Source: Xestospongia bergquistia (Eukaryota > Porifera > Demospongiae > Haplosclerida > Petrosiidae). From it: a stretch of 64,000 nucleotides of DNA. The stretch spans positions 1,116,001-1,180,000 of the forward strand of contig OZ014419.1 in the NCBI GenBank assembly GCA_963965975.1, read 5' to 3'. A program made the position numbers and the translations under genes. The notes under the pieces were generated by a model. It searched no databases. It was not told the origin of the DNA and worked only from the letters and a program-made list of their open reading frames with translations. Position 1 is the stretch's first letter; each line of letters begins with the position of its first letter. Shown piece by piece: positions 1 to 11,500 of the stretch.

Positions 1-21
1 TCAAGTTACCACAAATAGTAA

Positions 22-275
22 GTATGTACATGTAATATGGTAATAATGGTATGGAGCTACCCTCAATAGGTATACATGTATATGTAATGTGGTAATAAAT
101 TAATAATGGTATGTAAGCTACCCTCAATAGGTATACATGTACATGTAATATGGTAATAAATTAATAATGGTATGTAAGCTATCCTCAATAGGTATATATG
201 TACACATAATATGGTAATAATGGTATGGAGCTACCCTCAATAGGTACACATGTACATATTAATGTGTTATGTAAA
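22..275. repeat. Short tandem repeat, about 61-bp unit
   Basis: About four imperfect copies of an AT-rich unit; the recognisable piece cctcaatagg recurs at 61, 122, 183 and about 235. The last unit is roughly 10 bp shorter. No coding sense was seen. It lies at the window edge, so its full extent is unknown. Confidence 0.85.
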
Positions 276-442
276 GGTATCGTATCTAATTTTGTAATAA
301 AGTCTCATTCCCATATCATAGATTGATTTTCATACCATATCATAAAGATTGTATGAAAAGAAGTCTCATTTCCAATCCTCATGTTTCATTCTCATGTATA
401 GAAACTGATAGACACTTCAAACTTTAAATCTCATGTTTTTAG

Positions 443-632
443 ATTATCCAAACTTGAAGAAGAGAACAGAACTTTACATCAAATATCTAATCAGCTCTCA
501 TCAGAAATAGAGGAGTATCAGAAACAAGCTAGAACACTTGTTCAAGATGTAGAAACAAACTAGAGAAGTTAAAGACTTAAAGTAATAAGAGAACATTTAC
601 AGAGAACTGAGCAAAGCAGAAGTGTCTCTGAA
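443..632 (+). pseudogene. Decayed coiled-coil exon
   Basis: After a plausible acceptor (tttttag at 436-442) a frame reads a heptad-rich, Glu/Lys/Gln-rich stretch (starting LSKLEEENRTLHQ) for about 40 codons, then meets TAG. Two further shifts are needed to keep the coiled-coil sense up to a donor-like gtaagt near 633. It looks like one exon of a long coiled-coil protein that has lost its frame. No partner exon was found nearby. The parent family is not recognisable. Confidence 0.5.
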
Positions 633-696
633 GTAAGTTAACATCAAATTGTGTTCTTGGAAATTGAACAATACATTAAAATATAATATCTTGTAG

Positions 697-991
697 GTTT
701 TGAGAATATTGGACTAAAGATGGAGAGCATGTGTTTACTACTTTTGCTCACATTCTATTTGGTTTTGGAGCCAGAATGTGTGTTGGTATGTCACAATGAT
801 GACAAATGTTATTATTGTAATAACTATATTATAGGTCGTAGAATAGATGAACTTGAATTATACATTAGTTTAGCAAATGTTATGAGGAATTTTAGATTAG
901 CTTTCCCTGAACAGTCACCAATGAAGGCTCATTTTGGAGGAGTAGGTATAGAAGTGGAAAGATCATTAAACCTTTTATTTAAAGATCTATG
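697..991 (+). pseudogene. Cytochrome P450 3' remnant (heme-binding exon pair)
   Basis: Two exons encode the C-terminal part of a mitochondrial-type P450. The first reads EYWTKDGEHVFTTFAH and then the heme loop FGFGARMCV. A 49-bp intron (787-835) interrupts the codons before GRRIDELELY, and the frame runs to TGA at 989-991. The upstream exon opens with an in-frame TGA around 702, and the usual PERW segment is damaged, so the copy is broken. No N-terminal P450 exons precede it. It resembles the intact intronless P450 at 18776, but it has an intron, so it is not a copy of that gene. A second, more decayed remnant lies before the next synthetase copy. Confidence 0.7.
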
Positions 992-1098
992 AACAGTTGA
1001 TATTATAATATTGTTGTTTGTTTTTTAAATAAATATTAATAAACTATTATTACCTCCCACACTATGTATTAGCTAGCCACACCTGTTTATATACCAAT

Positions 1099-1108
1099 GG
1101 GAATTCCC
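1099..1108. promoter_or_regulatory. Palindromic kappa-B-type site GGGAATTCCC, copy A
   Basis: A perfect 10-bp palindrome sits 32 bp before the ATG of the first synthetase gene. It is directly preceded by a CCAAT element and, a little further up, TATATA. The block is conserved upstream of the second copy. Binding by an NF-kB protein is inferred from the consensus, not shown. The site could lie at the transcription start or in the 5' leader. Confidence 0.55.
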
Positions 1109-1140
1109 TGAACTCTTCGTTGCTCTTCTCTATCACTCTT

Positions 1141-4100
1141 ATGGATCATAGTGGTGAGGACTTGTCTGTTTTCATAGTTAATATCTGTATATACTCTCCA
1201 TTGTTTGTACAGTATCTCTATGAATTCAGTTATAGGCGAGTCTTAATAATATATGATTGATTGATTGAAGAGCCTAAACCCCAGTAATTATAGTCAGATC
1301 CTCTTGCAGAAGGGAGTGTCTGGCTATGCAAGAACTGTATTTTATGGGAATGTTGTAGCTTTAATTTTGCCCATGGTTTGTATTTATATATATATATATA
1401 CATATATATATATGATCCATCATCAATATTTGATGGATATACAAGCATTTAAGAAATGAAAGATGTTAGGATATTTTGTTGTTGTCGTGGGAGAAAGAGT
1501 AGGAATAATAAAACATTTTGTTATATTCCCCTACTAATTCATTGTTTGTTTTTTGTACAGAGCAAGACACTACAGGAGGTACTTCTTTACCAACTTCAGT
1601 GTCTGAGACACAACCAATAAAGGAAGTATCTCAAGACAGAACAGCATCAATGTCTAGTGCTATTTATGATAGCCCTATACAGGAGTCTTTATCTGGTTAG
1701 TTATTAAATATTAGTAGTTTATACAATGGAACAAATAACAGTTCAAGTATACAGTATATCCTCCATTGCACTATATGTGTAAACCATTATTGTATATCGA
1801 TTATATTATAATGTTGATAAACTGCTAATAGTAATATTGATTATTATGTTTATTAGGTCACAATGTTACTCCAAGCTTGAAGCCTAAGGAAAAGAAATCT
1901 CCTCTGAGTTCTCTAGAATTTGAACATCGTAATGTAATAGGTTCACTGTCCAAAACAAACAGTACTGGTAGTTTAAAATTTCTGAAGTTTTTACAAGAAA
2001 TTTTAAAACATTTGAACTGTGAACAAGATGAAGCTAAGTGTGTGCTAAGTCAAGCCTTTCATAATATTTTGAACTCTGATAATATATCTGAAGCTGTTCA
2101 AGTTATCTCTGAAAGTTTATTCTGTCACTACATGAATTCTGATATTCTTCATGTGTTAGCTCATGCTACAGGAAATGATACCTGTATTGAAGAAGCACGA
2201 TCTTATAAAACACGTCTGAACCAAATTTGCCAAGAAGTATGTGTAGAAGAATTTCTCGAATTTAACAAGGCACCTCAAGCCACTGAAGATACCAGTATTG
2301 TGTATGTCAAGAAAAATGAACGATGGCAGGGTTGCTGTCTTAGTATAGTGATGGATACTGTTAGGACTGTCTGCAAACTTGGAGGAATATCATCATTTTT
2401 GTGTCGAATAAAGTCTATAAGACGAGGTTCTGTTGTTATGGAATTTCTTATACCAAAATGTCTAGCTCAAGATATGATACAACATCTTTGGAGTCAAAAG
2501 GAATCATTACATGTTGATTACTCAATTGATCAACTGTTTGTTGATAATGTCAACATTGTAAATCAATTTTATGAAATGGTACAATGGTCTATTTTATTAT
2601 CATATAATGGTTTATTGTATAATAGGTTCAAAGACTTCTTGAGAAAGGACAGAGTCCAGATCAGCCACTACCTAGAACATCACAGGAAGTTCTACAACAT
2701 TTTCGTACTTATTATAATGATGCTTATGACACAAGCATATACAGCCCTAAAGAGTTTTGGCATTTTTTAGGGAGAACTTGTCTGAAATGGATTCGTGGTC
2801 CTACTGCCTGTGGATTGACTCAAGATGATTGTAAAATTATTCAAGATGACACACATATTGAATGGTTTAAAGACTGTTGGTTAAATGTCACTGGTAAATT
2901 ATAATAATTCTTGACATGTTTTTGATTTATTACTGCTTTTCTCAATAGAAAACTGTCTTGATCGTCACATTAAAACTAATGGTGATAAGATTGCTATCAT
3001 CTATAAAACTGACTTTGAAACTCAAAACATAACGTAAGAATGTCACCAGTAGTTTATTATTATACTATTATCTTCTTAAGATATAATGATCTACTGAAAC
3101 GTGTCTGTCAGATTGCTAATGTTTTGAAACGACATGGTGTCCAGAAAGGAACAAGAGTCATTATACATTTACCTACTCATCCAATGGCTATTTCTTGTAT
3201 GTTAGCTTGTGCTAGAATTGGTGCAATACACTGGTAAGTATAGTTTTATCTTTAGCTGTTTATATTTTGTGTTTTCTTCTATTAGCAATGTACCATCTAC
3301 ATCTAGTGCTACTTTACTTGCCCCAAGGATAAGAAATGGTGAACTATTTATTATATGGTGTGTTTTATAAGTTCATATTGTCTCAGCTGGTGCTGCAGTT
3401 ATCATTACTAGTAACATTACTTTGCAACATAAAACAAAGGAGATCAAAATGTTTGATAATGTGATTGAAGCTATATCCATGAGTGAAGTTAAAAAAGTCT
3501 TTGTAGCACAACTAGGTCAATCTAATTTGAGACGTCTGTCTCAAACAAATTATTCAGATTATATAGATGCCCATCTGTTAGATATTGTAAGCTATTCAAC
3601 TCTTTCTGTCTCTCCATATTCATTACCTATTACATCAATAACAGGCCATACTTGATGAGTGTTCTGACTGTCCACCTCAGCCTATGTCAGGAGAGGACGA
3701 ACTCTTTATTGCATATACATCTGGCAGTACTGGTACACCAAAGGGTCTAGTTCACACACAAGCTGGGTATCTTCTTTTTGCTACAGTTTCTTATCAAGTC
3801 AGTCTTTGGAAATTAAATATTATAAACTATTATATATACATTTAAAGATAGCATTTGATTATGAAGAGGGTGATATATCAGCATTTCTTGCTGACATGGG
3901 GTGGATAGTTTCTCATACTTACATGACTTATGGAGTTCTATCATCAGGTGGTACTACTCTACTATATAATGGCAATTTAGCAGACCATGATCTAAGTATG
4001 TACAATTCAGTAATTATTTAAATAATGTACTCTTTGATTTTTAGATTTCTTACTGTCATCAATTGTGAAAGAACACAATGTTACTCAGTTAATAATGTCA

Positions 4101-7100
4101 CCATTGTTGTTAGGTAAATTAAAATCTAAACATGAGATTGAGATCTCACAGCGTTTGCCTGAAAAACCTTCCTACCTCAAATTACTTGGCTCAGGTAATT
4201 TGCAGTAGAACTGCTACTATATTAAGTTGTGCTTTTAGTTGGTGAACATTTGCCTTCTACAACAAAATTATGGTATAAAGAGAATCTAAAAATGACAATA
4301 TTTGATCATTACTGGCAGACAGGTATTTATTTTATTGTTTTAAATAAAAATAAAGAGTTTGTTACTGATAGAAACTGGTGGTATTTTATTATCTCCTAAA
4401 TTAACAAAAGGCAATGGAACACTGACAGTTTCAGATGGAATGTATCCTTTCTTTGGAGTTCAGCCACTTTTGTTTGATGAAAAAGGAGGAGTATGTACTA
4501 TATCAAACTAATTTGTTACTTTATTATATTGTATTGTATGTAGATGAAAGAGGTACATGGAGACAATGTTCAAGGGAACCTATATTTAACCAAATCCTTA
4601 CCTGGGATGGCAAGGACTATACATGGTGATCGTGACAGATACAAGAACATTTACTGGAATGAATTCTATGGTATGGTTAACTTTTAAATCTTTTAGCTTT
4701 ATCTTTTACCTAGATTGTAATCCTTGTTTTTATACTGGTGATAGTGTATTTAGAGATGAGTTTTCATTATATCATATCAGAGGAAGAGTTGATGATGTTA
4801 TTACCATTGGAGAATATCGTTATGATCCAGCGACACTTGAAGATGTCTTGGTATGTTAATCAATTCAAAGTTAATCTAGAATGAACAGAATAGATTGTTG
4901 TGTACTTTTGTATAATAGAAAAGAAATGAACATGTTGTAAAATCAGCTTGTATTGGTTTCAGAGAGAATGACAGTTCAGGTCAGTGATGTCTGTTAATTT
5001 GAGTTTATAATTTAGTAATTGTCTGGACTCATTTAATATGTAATATAATCAAACACTATTGTTCAGTTTGAAATGTTTTATACATAGGAATTATGAGCTT
5101 TGTAGTTTTGAAGAATCGAGAACTGTCATGGAAGCAAATGGAACAAGCTCTTCATGACCTATTAACTGGACAATTTCCCAATATCAATAAATTTCCCTGC
5201 AAATTTCAAGTCAGAAATATTTGATAATAGAACAGTTTCATATTTTGTGTTGTAGTTTGTGAAAGATCTTCCCACTACAAAAAGTTCAAAAACAAGTCGA
5301 CATTATCTTAGAGAGATAACAAGAAAGGGTGGTTTCCATAAAGAAACAGATTATGACACTTTAGATGACCCACGTGTACCTAAAGACATCAGTATTCAAC
5401 TCAATGTTATCAGAGGTTTATAAATCACTTTTAACACATTTCCAATATATTATTATTAGGTGAAGGATTGGCTCATGAATCAGACAATTATAGTGACACA
5501 TATAAAGCAACTGTTGAGTTTTCTGATTTGTTTTGGAGTGGACTAGCAGACAACATACTAAAACATGAGGAGGTGAATGTCTGTGATATGAACAGTGGAC
5601 ATATTGAATGGTTTAAGGGAGAATTCCTTAATGTCACTGGTAAATAATATCTAATGGAATAGTATGGAAGCTCCTCTCTTTATAGAGCAGTGTCTTGATA
5701 AATACATTGATTATGACAATATTGCTCTGATAAGTGAAGCAGAAGAAATTACTTACAAGTAACACATTAATAATTAATAATATATCTAACCTATTTAATA
5801 AATTGTTGATCATTTTAGAAAATTATTGGAAAGAACATGCAACATTTCCAATGTTCTTGTTAATAATGGAATAAAGTCTTACTCAAAAGATCAAAAGTTC
5901 CCTGATATTATTGCTATAGTTATGTCTTTAGAAGTTACTTCAGTAGCTTGTGTTCTAGCATGTGGAAGACTTGGCTTGATCCACTGGTGAGATGATTATA
6001 TCTTAATTAGTTTGTTTTATTTTATTAACTATCAGCACAATATCTCCAATGACCAACACATCAACACTTACTCAATACCTAAATGATGGTGAGTATTTTT
6101 ATTGTATGTAGTAAGATAATTAATGGATTCTTTATGTAATCTCTTTAGTCAAACCAATTGCCATTATCACTAATTATAATTTGCTGGAAAATGTGAAGAA
6201 AGCTATGACCAAAACTGGACAAAGTATAAAATTATTTGTTACTGGTATACCACAGACTACTGAAGATATAGTGGACTTTATCAATATGGACAAGGTTAGT
6301 TTTTAAATAATGATGACATACTAATCTTTGTATCTTAGGAACTTGATCAGTACCTTAACACTGATGTTCCAGCAGTCAAAGTTCCAAGTAGACATCCACT
6401 GTTTGTCATTTTAGCTTCAGGGGACTCTGATAATCCTAAGCAAGTCATTCACTCACATGCAGGATTCCTCCTCTATTCTGCAACAACTTATAAGGTCTGC
6501 TTTACAACTCTTAAACTGTTTATTACATCAAATGATTACTTTTTATAGTATGTCTTTGATTGTGGTGTTGGTGATCGATCAATTGTTACTACAGACTTGG
6601 GTCATCCATTGACACTAGCTTACACAATTTATGGCCCACTTTACAATGGAGGTACATCAGTTCTACTAAATGGACAGTTACTGTCAAATGACCCAGGTAT
6701 TTTTATATCGATTAACTAATTCACATATGACCACATGTTTTATTATTAGCTAAATATTGGAAGCTCTTAGACTCATTTAGAGTAACTCAATTTATTACAA
6801 CATCAAATATAGTTACCAAAATGAAGCGTAAATGTAGTACTTGCCAGATTAGTAGGATCAATTCATTAAGACTCATTGCCACAGGTGAGATAATGATCAT
6901 TTATTGGGTACATGCATACTTAATTTTTAATAGCCGGAGATTACTTACAAGAAGATAATTGGGAATGGCTTTATAACAATATAGGGAAGAACTCTTGTAC
7001 TCTTGTTGATTGTTATTTTTCATCAGGTTAATTTTACTAATACTTTGTAAATATTTTAATAATTATATTACAGTTGGTGGTGCTGTTATAAGTTCTCGAC

Positions 7101-7986
7101 CATGTCAAAAGAACATAGCCTTTTCTAAAGATTGTCAAAGACCTGGTGTTCCTATGCAACCATTCTATGGAGTTGATGTACAGTTGTTTGATATCAATGT
7201 ATGTTTGTTATTAATAGTTATTAAGTAAACTGATATTTCTTTGTAGACTAAAACTAAAATTGAAGAAAATGAACAGATTGGCTTCTTATGTGTAAAACCA
7301 TTCCCAGGACTGGCTATTGGGTTGCTAGGTGATCAACCTGAAAATGGACAAACAGAGTTTTATAAAATGTATTGTAGTCTTATTCCAGGTATTCAATAAT
7401 GTTACTATGGCAACTGAGATAAATGAAATGAGACTTTCTTCTCCTTTTCAGGATATTTCTACACTGGTGATGTTGCTAGAAGGACAGCTAATGGTGACTA
7501 TAGAATTCTTGGTTCTTTCACTGACCTTCTTTATATTGATGAAAAGTATATAGCACCAATGGAGATAGAGGAAACCATTGTATGTCTGTCAGCATTTGTT
7601 GTAATTTTAATGATTATTTATATTGTTAGACAAAACATAACTCTATTGTTGAAGCAGCTGTAATACAAGATGAGACCAAGACAGGTTATACTGATCAAAG
7701 ATATAATTTACAATGTACTTATACTTTAGAAATCCATGGATTTATTGTACTTGAAAATGACAAAGTGTTGGATTCTAACTTGTTCAATGAAATCAATGCA
7801 AGAATTATAGAAAGTCATGGAGAGAAAGCTCGACTCACAAAGCGACCAGTAAGACAATCATTATTTTAATATCAGGTGTATTTCATAACAATGATGTTTT
7901 TAAAATAGAATGTACTTGAAAAATTACCCAAATCTGGTAGAGGAGATAAAGTTGACAGGACATGGCTAAAGACTATATTGCAATAA
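1141..7986 (+). CDS. Tandem acetyl-CoA-synthetase-like protein with N-terminal sponge domain, copy A
   Basis: My model has 33 exons (1141-1153, 1561-1695, 1857-2578, 2626-2893, 2949-3033, 3081-3233, 3286-3338, 3387-3586, 3645-3797, 3848-3995, 4045-4194, 4239-4322, 4372-4490, 4544-4670, 4714-4850, 4919-4979, 5088-5209, 5256-5415, then 15 more to TAA at 7986) and sums to 1,562 residues. Residues about 1-290 are a helical region resembling modules of sponge Death/NLR-type proteins (inference). Residues about 290-963 form an acetyl-CoA synthetase module with ACAS-like N-terminus, ATP loop [15 protein letters not shown] near 567, QTETGG near 720, GRVDDV near 826 and the C-terminal lysine near 922. 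Residues about 963-1562 form a second module with degenerate motifs (SGDSDNPK near 1195; SFTDLL for GRVDDV). The first probably activates a carboxylate with ATP; substrate unknown. No targeting signal was recognised. Close tandem copy at 8538. Confidence 0.85.
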
Positions 7987-8096
7987 TAACTTTATCTTTT
8001 AATGCAAATAGTAAAATTATATATAAATATTGATAATTAAATAGACTTACAAACTTTGTAGTCTTAAAAGGTTACTATAATAATTTTTATGAAAAG

Positions 8097-8155
8097 TTGA
8101 CAGTTTCTGGGTGAGGCTCAAAGAATAGAGACTAGTCCACCCACACAATCAAAAC
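8097..8155 (+). repeat. Duplicated piece of the FAAP100 5' flank
   Basis: The stretch around tgggtgaggctcaaa and gtccacccacac matches 15540-15580, just before the FAAP100-like start codon. It marks the downstream edge of the tandem duplication. The FAAP100 first exon itself is not present here. Confidence 0.6.
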
Positions 8156-8162
8156 TTATCAC

Positions 8163-8410
8163 TCCAGAAGATATTTATAACATCCTTTATCCTATAAAGT
8201 TGTATCAAAGAGACCCTCAGGTATATACGCTATAACTGATTCTCATCCTTTTATCTTAATGCATCCTTTTAGACTCTATCCTATAGCTGTGCTTACATTT
8301 AGAACGCTTACCAAAGATCTTGTCCTATGATGACAAATGCTGTGATTGTTTCTAATAATAACTATACAGGTCGTAGAATAAATAAACTGGAATTATAAAT
8401 TAGTGTAGCA
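8163..8410 (+). pseudogene. Second, more decayed P450 remnant
   Basis: A short open stretch (TPEDIYNILYPIKLYQRDPQ) ends at a donor-like gtatat near 8221. By position it could be the P450 exon before the PERW region, though that assignment is weak. About 150 bp later a frame after a tag acceptor reads GRRINKLEL, then a stop, then ISVAN, matching the post-heme segment of the remnant at 836-880. The heme Cys exon is lost. It shows that the P450 tail was part of the duplicated unit. Confidence 0.5.
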
Positions 8411-8496
8411 AATAAGCTTTATATATTAAAATTAATATTAATAAACTATTATTACCTCCCACACTATCTATTAGCCACACCTGTCTTCGTACCAAT

Positions 8497-8506
8497 GGGA
8501 ATTCCC
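8497..8506. promoter_or_regulatory. Palindromic kappa-B-type site GGGAATTCCC, copy B
   Basis: Identical 10-bp palindrome, again next to accaat and 31 bp before the ATG. The flanks (ctcccacacta; ttccctgaact) are also shared with copy A, although much of intron 1 has diverged. Confidence 0.55.
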
Positions 8507-8537
8507 TGAACTTTTTGTTGTCCTTCTCTATTATTCT

Positions 8538-11500
8538 ATGGATGCTAGAGGTGAGAACATAGCATCATTGTCTATTTTCATACTTAATATCTGTATATAT
8601 TGTCCATTTTTTTACTAATAGTAGTATGTCTATGAATTCAGTTATAGGTGGTGTGAGTGAATGTTAATAATATGTGATTGATATGGGAGCCTACACCCAC
8701 ATTAATTTAAGTCTAACATAGTTGAATCCTCGTGAAGGAGAGAACATCTGGCTATGCAAGACTTGTATTTTATGGGAATATTTTTGTAGCTTTAACTTTG
8801 TCCATGAATTGTATATATACACAATCCATCATCTATGTTTGATGGATATGCAAGCGTTTCAGTAACGAAAGATGTTAGTATATTTTGTTGTTGTGGGAGA
8901 AGGAGTAGGAATAAAGTATTTTGTTATATAGTCCTACTAATTCACTGTTTGTTTTCTGTACAGAGCAAGACACTACAGGAGGTACTTCTTTACCAACTCC
9001 AGTGTGTGAGACACAAGCAATCAAGGAAGTATCTCAAGACAGAACTACATCAATGTCTAGTGCTATTTATGATAGCCCTATACAAGTGTCTATATCTGGT
9101 TAGTTATTAAAATATTAATAGTTTATACAATGGCAGGTCTGTGTTTATCCTCCATTGCACTTTGCATGTAAACCTTAATTGTAGACTATATCTAATGTAT
9201 TACAAGTCGATGAGCTGCTGGTAGTAATATAGATTTTTGTGTTTGTTAGATCAAGAAGTTATTCCACACTTACAGCCTACAGAAAAGAAATCTCCTTTGA
9301 GTTCTCTGGAATTTGAACATCGTAATGTAATAGGTTCACTGTCCAAAACAAACAGTACTAGTAGTCTAAAATTTCAAACGTTTTTACAAGAAATTTTAAA
9401 ACATTTGAATTGTGAACAAGATGAAGCTAAGTGTGTGCTAAGTCAAGCCTTTCATAATATTTTAATCTCTGATAATATATCTGAAGCTGTTCAAGTTATC
9501 TCTGAAAGTTTATTCTGTCACTACATGAATTCTGATATTCTTCATGTGTTAGCTCATGCTACAGGAAATGATAACTGTATTGAAGAAGCACGATCTTATA
9601 AAACACGTCTGAACCAAATTTGCCAAGAAGTATGTGTAGAAGAATTTCTCGAATTTAACAAGGCACCTCAAGCCACTGAAGATACCAGTATTGTGTATGT
9701 CAAGAAGAATGAACAATGGCAGCATTGCAGTCTTAGTACAGTGATGGATACTGTTAGGACTGTCTGCAAACTTGGAGGAGTACCACCATTTTTGTGTCGT
9801 ATAAAGTCTATCAAACGAGGCTCTGTTGCTGTGGAATTTCTTATACCAAAACGTCTTGCTCAAGATATGATACAACATCTTTCAAGTCAAAAGGAATCAT
9901 TACATGTTGATCACTCAATTGATCAACTGTTCATTGATAATGTCAACATTGTAAATCAATTTTATGATAAGGTACAATGGTCTATTTTATTATCTTGTAA
10001 TGGTTTATTGTATAATAGGTTCAAAAACTTCTTGAGAAAGGACAAAGTCCAGATCAGCCACTACCTAGAACATCACAGGAAGTTCTACAACATTTTCGTA
10101 CTTATTATAATGATGCTTATGACACAAGTATATACAACCCTAAAGAGTTTTGGCATTTTTTAGGGAAAAAATGTCTGAAATGGATTCGTGGTCCTACTGC
10201 CTGTGGATTGACTCATGATGATCATAATATTATTCAAGATGACATGCATATTGAATGGTTTAAAGACTGTTGGTTAAATGTCACTGGTAAATTATAATAA
10301 TTCTTGACATGTTTTTGATTTATTACTACTTTTCTCAATAGAAAACTGTCTTGATCGTCACATTAAAACTAATGGTGATAAGATTGCTATCATCTATAAA
10401 ACTGACTTTGAAACTCAAAAAATAACGTAAGAATGTCACCAGTAGTTTATATTAAAATTATTGTACTATTATCTTCTTAAGATATAATGATCTACTGAAA
10501 CGCGTCTGTCAGATTGCTAATGTTTTGAAACGACATGGTGTCCAGAAAGGAACAAGAGTCATTATACATTTACCTACTCATCCAATGGCTATTTCTTGTA
10601 TGTTAGCTTGTGCTAGAATTGGTGCAATACACTGGTAAGTATAGTTTTATCTTTAGCTGTTTATATTTTGTGTTTTCTTCTATTAGCAATGTACCATCTA
10701 CATCTAGTGCTACTTTACTTGCTCCAAGGATAAGAGATGGTGAGTTATTTATTATATGGTGTGTTTTATAAGTTCATATTGTCTCTTTCAGCTGGTGCTG
10801 CAGTTGTCATTACTAGTAGCATTACTTTGCAACACAAAACAAAGGAGATCAAAATGTTTGATAATGTGATTGAAGCTATAGCCATGAGTGAATGCAATGA
10901 AGTTAAAAAAGTCTTTGTAGCACAATTAGGTCAATCTAATATGAAATGCCTACCTCAAACAGATACTCCAGATAATATAGATGCCCACTTGTTAGATACT
11001 GTAAGCTATTCAACAATCTCTGTCTCTCCATATTCATTACCTATTATATCAATAACAGGCCATACTTGATGAATGTTCTGATTGTCCACCTCAGCCCATG
11101 TCAGGAGAGGATGATCTCTTTATCACATATACATCTGGCAGTACTGGTACACCAAAGGGTCTAGTTCACACACAAGCTGGGTATCTTCTTCATGCTACAG
11201 TTTCTTACCAGGTTGGCATTTGAAAATATAATGTTATAATCTAATATTCTTGTATATATATATATATATATATATATTTGAAGATTGCATTTGATTATGA
11301 AGAGGGAGATATATCAGCATTTCTTGCTGACATAAGTTGGATAGTATCTCATAGTTATATGACTTATGGAGTTCTATCATCTGGTGGTACTACTCTACTA
11401 TATAATGGAAAATTAGAAGACCATGATCTAAGTATGTACAGTTAGTAATTATTTAGATAATGTACTTGATTTTTTTCTTTCAGATTCACTACTGTCAATT

